Assembly: GCF_002583555.1 (NCBI RefSeq)
Contig: NZ_BEGX01000052.1
Location: 200,644 to 264,643, forward strand
Direction of reading: 5' to 3'
DNA: 64,000 nt
Source of the DNA: Pseudonocardia sp. N23
Lineage (GTDB): Bacteria > Actinomycetota > Actinomycetes > Mycobacteriales > Pseudonocardiaceae
Shown: positions 48,501-57,225 of the stretch, piece by piece
How positions within the stretch are numbered: the stretch's first letter is position 1
How the letters are laid out: each line of letters begins with the position of its first letter
Translations under genes and position numbers: made by a program
Notes under the pieces: generated by a model
The model's input: only the letters and a program-made list of their open reading frames with translations
Told to the model about the DNA's origin: nothing
The model's database searches: none

Positions 48501-48980
48501 GTGACCACAGCGCGCCGCACCCAGCGCCGCTCGCCCCGCCGGCGTGACCGCCGGGGTCGAGGGCTGCGCGGCCTGCTCTACCCGGTGTCGCTGCCCGCGT
48601 CCCGCACGCGGGCCGAGAAGTTCGACCAGCTCGTGCTGGAGGCCCTGGAGCCGATCGAGCTGCGCTGGGGTCCTGAGCTCGCGGAGCTCGACCTGGCCGT
48701 CGACGAGGTGCCGGAGGTCGACGAGACCTCGCCCGACGAGGTCGTCTGGGGTGCGGGCGTGCTCGCCGACGTCGGGGTGCCGCTCGCGCAGCTCGTCCCG
48801 GCGGGGGTCGACCACCGGGGGCTGCCGTCGAGGGCCCGCATCGTGATCTACCGCAGGCCGCTGGAGGCCCGGGCCCGTGGCGGGGCCGACCTGGCCGACC
48901 TGCTCCACGAGGTGCTCGTCGAGCAGGTGGCGGAGTACCTCAACATCGAGCCCGACGCCGTCGACGGCGGAGCCGAGTGA
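48501..48980 (+). CDS. Metallopeptidase-family (zincin-like) protein, degenerate site
   Basis: A 159-residue protein of the Rv3259-like zincin family. A basic N-terminus (about 1-25) precedes KFDQLVLEALEPIELRW, RIVIYRRPLEARARGGAD and the helix DLLHEVLVEQVAEYLNIEPDAV. In active members this helix reads HExxH. Here the sequence is HEVLVEQ, so the second His is replaced by Gln, and I expect it to be catalytically altered or inactive, as in related actinobacterial proteins. A TAAGAT box (48488-48493) lies 7 nt before the GTG start, so it is probably leaderless. Confidence 0.82.
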   Translation: MTTARRTQRRSPRRRDRRGRGLRGLLYPVSLPASRTRAEKFDQLVLEALEPIELRWGPELAELDLAVDEVPEVDETSPDEVVWGAGVLADVGVPLAQLVPAGVDHRGLPSRARIVIYRRPLEARARGGADLADLLHEVLVEQVAEYLNIEPDAVDGGAE

Positions 48981-49490
48981 CCGCACTGCGCGGCTGCGCC
49001 AGGGTGCGATCCGAAGTGTGACCGTTCGGCCGCAGCCAAGGCTCCGTCAGGGCGACATGTCCGCTGCCAATGCATCACTCAGGGTGAGCGTCGATGCCGG
49101 ACGAGCGCCTCTCACGCGAACGGCTCTTGCGCGACGGCGTCACCGCTGATCCCGGCGATCCGCGCACCACGACACCAGCCGGCGCCCGTCTCGGACGACC
49201 CCGCGACGTCCGGGACGGCGACGACCCCGGCGTACCCGACGGTCCACCGCCGCCACACACGCGGGCCGACGACGTGCCGGCTCGCGCCCACTCCGACCGC
49301 ACGGCGGCGCCCCGGCGCAGCTCGCGCACCCGGCCGCCGAGGGCAGCACAAATCCCGTCGTGTCCGATCCGGACGGTCAAGGCCGGGGTCGACCGTCGGG
49401 TGTGGACACCCGACGACAGACTCCCGACTCTTCGCCGGCCGGCCGCTCGAACCCCCCGGTCCTTTGCGGCACAACCGGATCCCGCGAGTG
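48981..49490. other. Intergenic stretch, no gene seen
   Basis: About 510 nt between two convergent genes. Open frames here (for example plus-strand from 49094) are Pro/Arg/Thr-rich with no recognisable fold, start or SD site, so I treat them as noise. A weak inverted pair, CCGGT...ACCGG, lies near the whiB2 stop and may help terminate it. No tRNA or RNA motif was recognised. Confidence 0.5.
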
Positions 49491-49817
49491 TCAGCCCGCG
49501 GCGCGACGCAGTCTGCGGCGTTCCCGCTCCGACAGGCCGCCCCAGATCCCGAACCGCTCGTCCTGTGCGAGCGCGTACTCCAGGCACTCGGCCCGGACCT
49601 CGCACCCGGAACAGATCCGCTTGGCCTCCCGCGTCGATCCACCCTTCTCAGGGAAGAACGCCTCGGGATCGGTCTGGGCGCACAGCGCCCGTTCCTGCCA
49701 GTCCGGCTCCGCGTCGGCGGCGTCGAGGACGTCGATGTACACGACGTCCCCTCCGGCTGCCGTCGTATCCACGAACTCGGCCCCGACCAACTCAAGTGTG
49801 TCACTGATCACGTTCAC
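49491..49817 (-). CDS. whiB2: WhiB2/WhmD-type Fe-S regulator
   Basis: A 108-residue Wbl protein, equivalent to mycobacterial WhiB2/WhmD (Streptomyces WhiB), needed for septation. Four cluster cysteines: QERALCAQTDPEAFFPEKGGSTREAKRICSGCEVRAECLEYALAQDERFGIWGGLSERERRRLRR, that is C at about 44, then CSGC and C. The N-terminal 35 residues are acidic and variable. The GTG at 49817 is preferred (AGAGG about 8 nt upstream). A second GTG at 49811 would shorten it by two residues. A promoter candidate lies at 49860-49889. It neighbours fbiA/fbiB as in M. tuberculosis. Confidence 0.93.
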   Translation of the reverse strand: MNVISDTLELVGAEFVDTTAAGGDVVYIDVLDAADAEPDWQERALCAQTDPEAFFPEKGGSTREAKRICSGCEVRAECLEYALAQDERFGIWGGLSERERRRLRRAAG

Positions 49818-49859
49818 TCGCCCACCTCTCCCCGCGCCCCGGCGAATGACACCGGCGTA

Positions 49860-49889
49860 AGTACATCGCTGCGGTTCGGTCTTTGGCAA
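49860..49889 (-). promoter_or_regulatory. Promoter candidate for whiB2
   Basis: Minus-strand TTGCCA (49889-49884), an 18-nt spacer and TGTACT (49865-49860) resemble a sigma-A promoter. It lies about 43 nt upstream of the whiB2 start codon. Confidence 0.5.
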
Positions 49890-49953
49890 GTTGGGGCGGC
49901 CGTCCGGGTGACGCGATCCACCCCATCGGTCGCCCGTTCGGCAGACTGGTCAA

Positions 49954-50727
49954 GTGACGGGCGTGTCCAACCGAATCAGTCCATGGTTCCTGCTGCTGCT
50001 CGGCGTGGCCGTCGTGGGCGGTGTCGTGGCGGCCCTCGCGGGGGCGGTCCCGCTGCAACCGCACTCCTCCGTCGCTCTGACCACGGGGATCGTGCTGCTC
50101 GTCCTCGGCGGGTGGACGGTGTCGCTGTGCCTGCACGAGTTCGGGCACGCGTTCGTCGCCTACCGCGCCGGCGACGTCACCGTCCGCGACAAGGGCTACC
50201 TGACCCTCGACATCCGTCGCTACACCGACGTCGGTCTCTCGTTCGTGTTGCCGATCCTGTTCCTGCTGATCGGCGGCATCCCGCTGCCGGGCGGCGCCGT
50301 CCGGATCAACCACGGGCTCGTGCGCTCCCGGGCGGCGCGCAGCCTGATCTCCCTCGCCGGGCCGCTCACCAACCTGATCCTGGGCGCGATCCTCACCCTG
50401 GCCGTGGCGAACATCTCCATGCCCTACGGGCTCGTCATCGGCCTGTCGGCCCTCGCGCTGATCCAGGTGCTGGCCTTCGTGCTCAACATCCTGCCGATCC
50501 CGGGGCTCGACGGGTTCGGCGTCCTCGAGCCCTACCTGCCGCCCGGCGCCCGGCAGGTCGCGGCGAAGGTGCGCCCGTGGGCGCCGCTGGTGCTGTTCGT
50601 CGTGCTGATCTCGTTCACCGCGGCCCAGCAGGTGTTCTTCGACGTCTCGTCGTGGATGTTCGACGGAATCGGCGGCAGCGACGCCGCGGCCGCCTACGGC
50701 TACACCGAGCTGCTGTTCTGGCGCTGA
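49954..50727 (+). CDS. Site-2 protease (M50) family membrane metalloprotease
   Basis: A 257-residue M50 protease with about six membrane helices. The zinc motif is in VSLCLHEFGHAFVAYRAG (HExxH at about 55-59) and the third ligand in FVLNILPIPGLDGFGVL (Asp in the NxxPxPxLDG motif), so both catalytic elements are intact. Site-2 proteases cut membrane-embedded regulators such as anti-sigma factors. It lacks a PDZ domain, unlike RseP. Its 3' end overlaps the NUDIX gene by 28 bp on the opposite strand. It is divergent from whiB2 (137 bp). Confidence 0.9.
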   Translation: MTGVSNRISPWFLLLLGVAVVGGVVAALAGAVPLQPHSSVALTTGIVLLVLGGWTVSLCLHEFGHAFVAYRAGDVTVRDKGYLTLDIRRYTDVGLSFVLPILFLLIGGIPLPGGAVRINHGLVRSRAARSLISLAGPLTNLILGAILTLAVANISMPYGLVIGLSALALIQVLAFVLNILPIPGLDGFGVLEPYLPPGARQVAAKVRPWAPLVLFVVLISFTAAQQVFFDVSSWMFDGIGGSDAAAAYGYTELLFWR

Positions 50728-51284
50728 GCCGCCACCGGCCCGATCACGCCGAGGCGCCGCGCCACGGCGACCATCTCGGGCACGGTGTCGCTCTCGGCGG
50801 GCACCGCGTCGACCGGCCACCATCGCAGGTCCAGCGATTCGTCGGAGATGCGCGGTTGCGCCCCCGCGGGTGCCCGGACGAGGTAGCGCACGTCGAGATG
50901 GCGGCTCGGAACCCCGAGCGAGCACGTCACCGGATGGACGTCGAGGTGCAGCGGGTGCTCGGAGATCGTGAGGCCGTCGATGCCCGACTCCTCGGTGGCC
51001 TCCCGCAGCGCCGCCGCGCGCAACGACACGTCGCCCGGCTCGCAGTGCCCACCCAGCTGCACCCAGCGGTGGAACCTGCGGTGCAGCGTGAGCAGGGTGT
51101 GTTCGCCGCTCGCGTCGAGCACCAGCGCCGACGCCGTCAGGTGGCCCGGGACGCACGAGCGGTCACAGGCGTCGTCGGGGCGGGCGTCGAGGAACGCGAG
51201 CAGCGCGTGCCGCAACCCCTCCTGGCCACTCGTCCCCGGCGTCCACGCCCGCAGCTCGGCGGCCGCCACGGCCGGCGCTACCAC
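50700..51284 (-). CDS. NUDIX hydrolase
   Basis: A 194-residue NUDIX protein. The Nudix box [25 protein letters not shown] (G-x5-E replaced by GGHCEPGD, then REATEE) is intact in the REATEES half. An N-terminal helical stretch, [22 protein letters not shown], precedes it, as in isopentenyl- or ADP-ribose-type long Nudix enzymes. It overlaps fbiB by 7 nt at its start (the fbiB TAG), so it is the third gene of the fbiA-fbiB unit in which it lies downstream. The substrate is unknown. Confidence 0.85.
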   Translation of the reverse strand: MVAPAVAAAELRAWTPGTSGQEGLRHALLAFLDARPDDACDRSCVPGHLTASALVLDASGEHTLLTLHRRFHRWVQLGGHCEPGDVSLRAAALREATEESGIDGLTISEHPLHLDVHPVTCSLGVPSRHLDVRYLVRAPAGAQPRISDESLDLRWWPVDAVPAESDTVPEMVAVARRLGVIGPVAAQRQNSSSV

Positions 51285-52630
51285 TCGACCAGCCCGGCGG
51301 CGGGGTCGCGCGGCGACCGGGGCGTGATCGCCTCGTCCGGCACGCCGACCGCGACCGCACCGAGCGGCTGCCAGTCGGCCGGCAGGCCGAGCACCTCACG
51401 GACGACGTCGCCCGCGAAGATCGTCGACCCCACCCAGCACGACGCCAGACCCTCGGCCGCCAGCGCGACCAGCAACGACTGGACGGCCGCTCCCCCGGCG
51501 ACGGTGAACATGTCCCGCTCGGCAGCGGTGCGGGCGGCATCGGGATAGGGCTGGGCGCCCTCCCCGGTACGGAACGCGAGCACCAGCTCCGGGGCCCTCC
51601 GCAACAGGTCGCCGCGCGCGAGGCGACGGGCCACCTCGTCGTCGGGACGGCCGTCGGCGCGCAGGTCGGCCTGCCAGCGGTCGCGCATGGCGTCGAGCAG
51701 CGCGGTGCGCTGCGCCGGGTCGCGCAGCCACCCGAAGCGGAACGGCGTGCTGTGGTGCGGCGCCGGCGCGGTCAGCGCGACGCCGACCGCACGGCGCAGG
51801 GCGTCGGCGTCGACCGGGTCGGGCGCGAAGCTCCGCGAGCTGCGGCGCAGCAGGACGGCCTCGCGACGGCCCTGTGCCAGCGCCTCCTCGGTGCCGAGGC
51901 TGAACAGGTCCTCGTCGAGGCTGCGGACGAGGTCGCGGGCGCCGGAGCCGTCGTCGACGGGCCGCATGCCGCGCACCACCGCGACCGGCTGCCCGCCGAG
52001 CTTGCCCTTCGCGAGGTCCGCGGCGGCGGCCACCTCGTCGGCGATGGCCACCTCGGTGACGAGGAGCTCGTTACCCTCCGCGTCGAACGCGCCGCCGTAG
52101 CGGTGCAGCACGGTCAGCCCGGCCGAGCCGATCGCCACGTCGGTCTGCCCGACCCGCCAGGTGCGCCCCATGGTGTCGGTGACGACGACCGCGACATCCA
52201 CCCCCAGCGCCGCCGCGAGGCCCGCACGGAGGCGCTGGGCGCTCGCGTCGGGGTCGACCGGGAGCAGGGCCAGCTCGTCGCGGCGGACGTTGGACGCGTC
52301 GATCCCGGCCGCGGCCTGCACCAGGCCGAGCTTGCTCGCCACGATCAGCGTGCGGCCGCGGCGGGCCACGACCCGCTCGGTCTCCTCGTCGACCAGCCGG
52401 CGACGCAGCGCGTCGCGCTCCTCGGGGTCCTCCGGCGCGGTGACGAGCCTTCCCTCGACCTTGGACACGATCTTGCTGGTGACGACGACGACATCGCCGT
52501 CGGCGAGCCAGGGCGCGGCCGCGGCGATCGCGGCCGCCACGTCGTCGCCCGGGCGGAACTCCGGCAGCCCCCGGACGGGGCGGACGACGATCCCGTCGGG
52601 AGCCGCGTGGTCGCCCGGGAGCTCAGTCAC
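51278..52630 (-). CDS. fbiB: FbiB, F420-0:gamma-glutamyl ligase with nitroreductase domain
   Basis: A 450-residue bifunctional enzyme of coenzyme F420 synthesis. The N-terminal CofE domain (about 1-245) shows [70 protein letters not shown] and [24 protein letters not shown]. The C-terminal FMN nitroreductase-fold domain (about 255-450) shows [22 protein letters not shown] and [11 protein letters not shown]. It adds glutamates to F420-0 and reduces dehydro-F420-0 (family knowledge). The GTG at 52630 overlaps the upstream fbiA stop by 8 nt. Confidence 0.96.
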   Translation of the reverse strand: MTELPGDHAAPDGIVVRPVRGLPEFRPGDDVAAAIAAAAPWLADGDVVVVTSKIVSKVEGRLVTAPEDPEERDALRRRLVDEETERVVARRGRTLIVASKLGLVQAAAGIDASNVRRDELALLPVDPDASAQRLRAGLAAALGVDVAVVVTDTMGRTWRVGQTDVAIGSAGLTVLHRYGGAFDAEGNELLVTEVAIADEVAAAADLAKGKLGGQPVAVVRGMRPVDDGSGARDLVRSLDEDLFSLGTEEALAQGRREAVLLRRSSRSFAPDPVDADALRRAVGVALTAPAPHHSTPFRFGWLRDPAQRTALLDAMRDRWQADLRADGRPDDEVARRLARGDLLRRAPELVLAFRTGEGAQPYPDAARTAAERDMFTVAGGAAVQSLLVALAAEGLASCWVGSTIFAGDVVREVLGLPADWQPLGAVAVGVPDEAITPRSPRDPAAGLVEW

Positions 52631-53630
52631 CCTCGACCCCGGCCAGCTCGAACGCCGCCCGGACCATCGCGGCGGTGGCGTCGACGTCGGTCATCATCAG
52701 CGGGACCTCACGGACCTCCGCGCCGGGCAGCGCGTGCCCGTCGCCCGGCGCGACGAGCCAGCCGTCGAGCAGGCCACCCGACCCGCGGCCGCCGTAGTGT
52801 GCCCCGACACCCGCGGCCGAGGTCTCCACGCCGATCGCGGTGAGGCACGCATCGGCCATGCCGCGCACCGGGGCACCGCCCACGATCGGGGAGACGCCGA
52901 CGATCCGCGCCGGCGTCGCCACCAGCGACTGGGCCATGCCCGGCACGCCGATCACCGTCCCGATGCTCACCACCGGGTTGGACGGGGCGACGAGCACGAC
53001 ATCGGCCGACTCCAGCGCGTCGCGGACCTCGGGCAGTACCCGGGCCTCCTCCGCACCGACCGAGGCGAACCGGTGCGCCGTGGGCTTGGCCTGGTGGCGC
53101 ACCCACCACTCCTGGAAGTGCACCGCCACCTGCGGCGGCGCGTCCGGCGCGGCGGCGTCGGGATTGTCGACGACCACGTGCGTCTCCACCCGGTCGTCCG
53201 TGACCGGCAGGAGCCGTACCCCGGGCCGCCAGCGGTGGCACAGCGCCTCGGTGACCTGTGACAACGGGTAGCCGGCCCGGAGCATACGGGTGCGCACGAG
53301 GTGCGTGGCGATGTCCCGGTCGCCGAGGGAGAACCAGTCCGGGTCGGCCCCGTAGGCCGCGAGCTCCTCGCCGACGGTCCACGACTCCTCCGCCCGGCCC
53401 CAGCCGCGCTCGGTGTCGATCCCGCCGCCCAGGGTGTACATGCACGTGTCGAGGTCCGGACAGACCCGCAGGCCGTGGAGCCAGATGTCGTCACCCACGT
53501 TGACGACGGCGGTGACCTCGTGCGGGGCGTCCTCGGGGCCGGGGCCGACCGCGGGCAGGCCGAGCGCGGCCTTCACCCCCTGCAGGAACCGGGCGCCCCC
53601 GACCCCTCCGACCAGCACTGTGACCTTCAC
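52623..53630 (-). CDS. fbiA: FbiA, 2-phospho-L-lactate/PEP transferase (CofD)
   Basis: A 335-residue CofD-family enzyme that joins Fo to a guanylylated phosphoenolpyruvate/lactate donor in F420 biosynthesis. It opens [19 protein letters not shown] (GDP-binding GGxGGA). Then come [62 protein letters not shown] and [17 protein letters not shown]. The GTG at 53630 is used. It lies in the last of three 20-bp repeats, each of which also carries a GTG. The -10 box TAGGGT sits 6 nt before the outermost GTG. Confidence 0.95.
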   Translation of the reverse strand: MKVTVLVGGVGGARFLQGVKAALGLPAVGPGPEDAPHEVTAVVNVGDDIWLHGLRVCPDLDTCMYTLGGGIDTERGWGRAEESWTVGEELAAYGADPDWFSLGDRDIATHLVRTRMLRAGYPLSQVTEALCHRWRPGVRLLPVTDDRVETHVVVDNPDAAAPDAPPQVAVHFQEWWVRHQAKPTAHRFASVGAEEARVLPEVRDALESADVVLVAPSNPVVSIGTVIGVPGMAQSLVATPARIVGVSPIVGGAPVRGMADACLTAIGVETSAAGVGAHYGGRGSGGLLDGWLVAPGDGHALPGAEVREVPLMMTDVDATAAMVRAAFELAGVEGD

Positions 53631-53680
53631 ACCGAGACCCTGACCTTCACGCCGAGACCCCAACCTTCACGCCGAGACCC
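53621..53680 (-). repeat. Three 20-bp repeats duplicating the fbiA start module
   Basis: On the minus strand the unit GGGTCTCGGCGTGAAGGTCA occurs three times (53680-53661, 53660-53641, 53640-53621), with few substitutions. Each has GTGAAGGT, the fbiA start sequence. TAGGGT (53682-53677) is the -10 box only in the outermost unit. Starting at its GTG gives a 7-codon ORF whose TGA overlaps the next GTG (GTGA), and the second copy does the same into fbiA itself. Confidence 0.93.
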
Positions 53681-53715
53681 TACGACGCCGCACCGACAGT
53701 CAGGAGCACAGCCGG

Positions 53716-54201
53716 TCAGGACCCCAGCGCGGCCGTGACAGCCGAGACGACCTCGTCCGAACCCGGCTCGGTGCGCGGGCGGAACCGGGCGACGACCGAG
53801 CCGTCGGGGGCCAGCAGGAACTTCTCGAAGTTCCACTGCACGTCGCCGGCCTCGCCCGCGGCGTCGGCGTGGGCGGTGAGCCGCTGATAGAGCGGGTGCC
53901 GGCCGGGCCCGTTGACCTCGACCTTCTCCGTGAGCGGGAAGCTCACGCCGTAGCTGGTGGAGCAGAACGTCGCGATCTCCTCCGGCGTGCCCGGCTCCTG
54001 GCCGCCGAACTGGTTGCACGGAACGCCGAGCACCGTGAAGCCGCGGTCGCCGAAGCGCTCCTGCAGCTCCTCCAGCGCGGTGTACTGGGGCGTCAGCCCG
54101 CAACGCGAGGCGACGTTGACGACCAGCACCGTCTTACCGGTCAGATCGGGGAGGACGCCACCGTCGAGAGCGGCGAGGTCGGCGTCGAGAACGGGAGCCA
54201 T
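53716..54201 (-). CDS. Glutathione peroxidase-like thiol peroxidase
   Basis: A 161-residue GPx-fold peroxidase. The peroxidatic Cys is in NVASRCGLTPQYTALEEL (Sec in animals, Cys here), followed by VLGVPCNQFGGQEPGTPEEI (Cys and Gln of the tetrad) and GDVQWNFEKFLLAPDG (Trp, Asn). Actinobacterial members normally use thioredoxin rather than glutathione. A TAGCGT box (54214-54209) lies 7 nt before the ATG, so it is probably leaderless. It is located upstream of fbiA on the same strand, 85 bp away. Confidence 0.93.
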   Translation of the reverse strand: MAPVLDADLAALDGGVLPDLTGKTVLVVNVASRCGLTPQYTALEELQERFGDRGFTVLGVPCNQFGGQEPGTPEEIATFCSTSYGVSFPLTEKVEVNGPGRHPLYQRLTAHADAAGEAGDVQWNFEKFLLAPDGSVVARFRPRTEPGSDEVVSAVTAALGS

Positions 54202-54251
54202 GATCGGCACGCTACGCCCGGGACCGGGCCGACGGTGCCGACCGTGAGCAC

Positions 54252-55169
54252 TCACATGGCCCGGTAGTCCCGTGGGGAGAACCGCGGCCCGAACCGCGGC
54301 CGCCGGAACCCGGACACCTCGACGTAGCGCACCGCCCGCTGCCGTTGCGGCGCATAGGGAGCGAGCACCTCGAGCATCCCCGCGTCGTCGAGCGGGCGTC
54401 CGACGAGCGCCCACCCCACGACCGTCGGGATGTGGAAGTCGCCGAAGCTCACCGCGTCCGGGTCGCCCCACGCGCGCTGCGCAACCTCCGCCGCCGTCCA
54501 CACCCCGATCCCCGGGACCCGGCGCAGCAGGATGCGGCCCTCCTCGCCACCCAGCTCGGCCGCGGCCTCCAGCCGGTGTGCCACCGTCGCGCACGCGAGG
54601 ATCGCCCGCCGCCGCGCGGAGTCGACACCCGCGCGGTGCCACTCCCAGTCGGGGATCTCGCGGGTCCGGGCGGGCGTCGGCGGCACCCGCATGCCCTCCG
54701 GCGCGGGGCCCGGAGCGGGCTCGCCGAACCGGCGGCACAGCTCCCGCCACGACCGCCGCGCCTCGGTGCCGGTGACCTTCTGCTCCAGAACCGCCGGGAA
54801 CAGCTGGTCCCACACCCGCAGGCTCGCTCCGAACCGCAGCCCGGGCAGCCGGCGCGCGGCGTCCTCGACCAGCGGGTGGTGGGCGACGAACGAGTCCGGG
54901 TCGTCGCGTTCGCCCAGCAGCGCGGGCAGCGAGCCGATCGTCCACGCCGCGCCCGGGCCCCAGGCCGCCGCGACGACCGTGCCGTCGGCCCGCCGCGACA
55001 GCCGCAGGGTGGCGGCGCCGTCGGGGGTCGTGCCGGTGCGCCAGATCGCGGCGCCCTCGGCGGCGGACCGCCACGTCGGATCACCCCTGCCGCGGCGCAG
55101 TGGCGCGAGGACCCCCGTCAGGTCCAGACGGAATCCGGGACGCCACTCCCGCTCGACGGGGCCGGTCAC
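54252..55169 (-). CDS. DNA-3-methyladenine glycosylase 2 family (AlkA-like, HhH-GPD)
   Basis: A 305-residue HhH-GPD base-excision enzyme for alkylated bases. The N-terminal domain (about 1-105) is followed by the helical HhH-GPD domain with LFPAVLEQKVTGTEARRSWRELCRRFG, then RRVPGIGVWTAAEVAQRAWG (hairpin-helix-hairpin) and the catalytic Asp in DAVSFGDFHIPTVVGW. An Arg/Phe-rich C-terminus (FRRPRFGPRFSPRD) may contact DNA. The GTG at 55169 shares a nucleotide with the upstream nucleotidyltransferase stop (TAGTG), so the genes are coupled. Confidence 0.88.
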   Translation of the reverse strand: MTGPVEREWRPGFRLDLTGVLAPLRRGRGDPTWRSAAEGAAIWRTGTTPDGAATLRLSRRADGTVVAAAWGPGAAWTIGSLPALLGERDDPDSFVAHHPLVEDAARRLPGLRFGASLRVWDQLFPAVLEQKVTGTEARRSWRELCRRFGEPAPGPAPEGMRVPPTPARTREIPDWEWHRAGVDSARRRAILACATVAHRLEAAAELGGEEGRILLRRVPGIGVWTAAEVAQRAWGDPDAVSFGDFHIPTVVGWALVGRPLDDAGMLEVLAPYAPQRQRAVRYVEVSGFRRPRFGPRFSPRDYRAM

Positions 55170-56242
55170 TACACGTCCGCGGAGAACCGGACGCCGCGCG
55201 CCGGCAGCACCACGCCGGGCCACACCCGCAGGCCGCCACGCAGCTCGCACAGCTCGCCGACGACCGCGCGGTCGCCGATCACCGCGTCGGCCAGCACCGC
55301 GCCGGGCTCGATCCGCGCGTCCCGTCCGACCACCGAGTTCTCGACGACAGCCCCCTCGGCGACGACCGCGCCGTCGTAGATCATGCTGCCGACGACCCGG
55401 GCCCCCGCGCCGATCACGGCGCCTGCCCCGACGACGGTCCCGCCCGCCACGTCCGCGTCGCCCGCGACGTCCGCGCCGGCGAGCGCCAGCATGTCGCCGG
55501 TCGGGCCGGGCAGCGCCGCCGACGGCGCGATGCCGCGGACCAGGTCGGCCGACCCCTGCACCAGGTCGGCGGGCGTGCCCATGTCACGCCAGTAGGCGTC
55601 GTCGACGTGGCCGGACACCCTCGACCCCGCCGCCAGCAGCCCCGGGAACGTCTCGCGCTCCACCGACACCGGGCGGCCGTGCGGGATCGCCTCGAGCACC
55701 TCGCGCCGGAAGACGTAGCAGCCGGCGTTGATCTGGTCCGTCGGCGGATCGGGGGTCTTCTCCAGGAACTCCAGGACCCGGCTGTCGTCGTCGGTCGGGA
55801 CGCAGCCGTAGGCACGCGGGTCGGGGACCCGCACCAGGTGAAGCGTGACGTCGGCCTCCGTGTCGCGGTGGGTGCCGACGACGGCCCGCAGGTCGGTGCC
55901 GCACAGCACGTCACCGTTGAACACCAGGATCTCGTCGGCCGTCAGGTGCTCGGCGACGTTGCGGATCGCGCCGCCGGTGCCGAGCGGCTCCTTCTCGACG
56001 ACGTAGGTCAGCTCCAGCCCGAGAGCCGTGCCGTCGCCGAAGTGCTCCTCGAAGGTCTCGGCCAGGTAGGAGGTCCCGAGGACCACCCTGCGCACCCCCG
56101 CCGCGCGGATCCGCGACAGCAGGTGCGCGAGGAACGGCACCCCGGCCGTCGGCAGCATCGGCTTCGGCGCCGACAGGGTCAGCGGACGCAGCCGGGTGCC
56201 CTGCCCCCCGACCAGGACCACGGCCTCGACGTCGTGCAGCAC
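55169..56242 (-). CDS. Sugar nucleotidyltransferase, mannose-1-P guanylyltransferase type
   Basis: A 357-residue nucleotidyltransferase with a C-terminal left-handed beta-helix. The nucleotide loop is VVLVGGQGTRLRPLTLSAPKPMLPTAGVPFL, the metal Asp is in ILVFNGDVLCGTD, and then come LEFLEKTPDPPTDQINAGCYVF and DAYWRDMGTPADLVQGSADLV. Hexapeptide-repeat residues follow (AGADVAGDADVAGGTVVG, AVIGAGARVVGS). This is the ManC/RmlA2-like Rv3264c type that makes GDP-mannose from the manB product (family knowledge). The start is GTG 56242. It is coupled to the DNA glycosylase gene downstream. Confidence 0.92.
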   Translation of the reverse strand: MLHDVEAVVLVGGQGTRLRPLTLSAPKPMLPTAGVPFLAHLLSRIRAAGVRRVVLGTSYLAETFEEHFGDGTALGLELTYVVEKEPLGTGGAIRNVAEHLTADEILVFNGDVLCGTDLRAVVGTHRDTEADVTLHLVRVPDPRAYGCVPTDDDSRVLEFLEKTPDPPTDQINAGCYVFRREVLEAIPHGRPVSVERETFPGLLAAGSRVSGHVDDAYWRDMGTPADLVQGSADLVRGIAPSAALPGPTGDMLALAGADVAGDADVAGGTVVGAGAVIGAGARVVGSMIYDGAVVAEGAVVENSVVGRDARIEPGAVLADAVIGDRAVVGELCELRGGLRVWPGVVLPARGVRFSADV

Positions 56243-56290
56243 GCTCTGTCGTCTCCCTCGTCGTTCACACCTGTCGCCCGGGGCGGCGGG

Positions 56291-57073
56291 TCACACCGTC
56301 GGGCCCGGGGCGCGGGGCCCGAACGCCCGGCGGGCGGCGAGCACTGCGCCGGCGGCGGCCCGCGCCACACCGCGGGTACGGCCACGGACCAGCCGCCGGG
56401 CCCCGGCGTGGCGTTCGTCCGCCGACTCCGGGATGTCGCCCACAGCGTCCCGCACCGCCGCCGCGCCCGGCACGGCGACCCGGAGCCAGCCCGCCGCGTC
56501 GAGCCGGTCGGCGAGGTCGGCGTCGGCGAACGGGACGGGCAGCCGGGCGTCCCAGCCCCCCGTCGACTCCAACGCCGTGCGCCGCACCAGCACCGCGGGC
56601 CCGGGGGCTCCCGGTGCGAGGGCCCCGGGGTCGAGGCGGGTCAGCAGCGCGTCGCCGCGCCAGTGCCCGGGCAGCCCGGGAACGGTCGCGCCACGCAGCT
56701 CCGGGACGAGCGCGCCGGCGCGTGGGGTGGCGCGGGCCGCGGCGAGCAGCGCGGCCACCGCGCCGTTGTCCCAGATCACGCCAGGCTCGCTGACCAGCAC
56801 GAACTCCACCTCCGCCGGGAGCTCGGCGACGGCCCGGTTGACGGCGGCGGGCCGGCCCAGGTGCTCACCGAGGTCGAGCGCGGTGACGCCGGGCGTGGCG
56901 GGGGGCGCCGGGTTGCCCGCGGCGTGCACGACGGCCACGGCACCCGGGTCGGCCCGGATCGAGTCGACCCGGATCGAGTCGACGCAGCGCCGTACCTGTT
57001 CCGCGGGCGCGTGCCCGGCGATCACGACGGCGAGATCCGGCACGGCACAGCCCCGCACCGAACCCGCGTCCAC
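56291..57073 (-). CDS. Glycosyltransferase family 2-like protein
   Basis: A 260-residue GT2-like protein in the position of the wbbL rhamnosyltransferase in mycobacteria. It begins with the Rossmann-type strand DLAVVIAGHAPAEQVRRCVDSI and continues with LGRPAAVNRAVAELPAEVEFVLVSEPGVIW. The DxD-like site is weak (SEPG), and a C-terminal ADADLADRLDAAGW replaces the usual ED motif. So it may be a diverged or inactive GT2. It contains an in-frame tandem duplication VDSIRVDSIR. A TAGGGT box (57085-57080) lies 6 nt before the GTG start. Confidence 0.7.
   Translation of the reverse strand: MDAGSVRGCAVPDLAVVIAGHAPAEQVRRCVDSIRVDSIRADPGAVAVVHAAGNPAPPATPGVTALDLGEHLGRPAAVNRAVAELPAEVEFVLVSEPGVIWDNGAVAALLAAARATPRAGALVPELRGATVPGLPGHWRGDALLTRLDPGALAPGAPGPAVLVRRTALESTGGWDARLPVPFADADLADRLDAAGWLRVAVPGAAAVRDAVGDIPESADERHAGARRLVRGRTRGVARAAAGAVLAARRAFGPRAPGPTV
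56955..56984 (-). repeat. In-frame 15-bp duplication in the GT2-like gene
   Basis: CGGATCGAGTCGACC at 56955-56969 is repeated at 56970-56984 with one change. On the minus strand it encodes VDSIR twice in a row, lengthening the helix after the first strand of the protein. Confidence 0.9.
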
Positions 57074-57225
57074 GCGCGCACCCTAGCGGGCGAGTCCGAC
57101 AGTCCGGCGGTGATCGCTGAACGCGGTGCCGGCCGAGGCAACCCGGGTGATCGCCGTGACCGGGACGCCGGCGCCATCCACGACGCGCACGGTCCTCGGC
57201 CGGCGTCCGCGGGGGCCGCGGCGGG

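Noticed and set aside
49094..49807. Plus-strand 237-codon frame in the gap before whiB2
   Set aside because: It is Pro/Arg/Thr-rich and overlaps whiB2 antisense, with no SD or homology.
53621..53680. CRISPR array
   Set aside because: The repeats are directly abutting tandem copies with no spacers and no cas genes; the same applies to 36252-36315 and 63090-63149.
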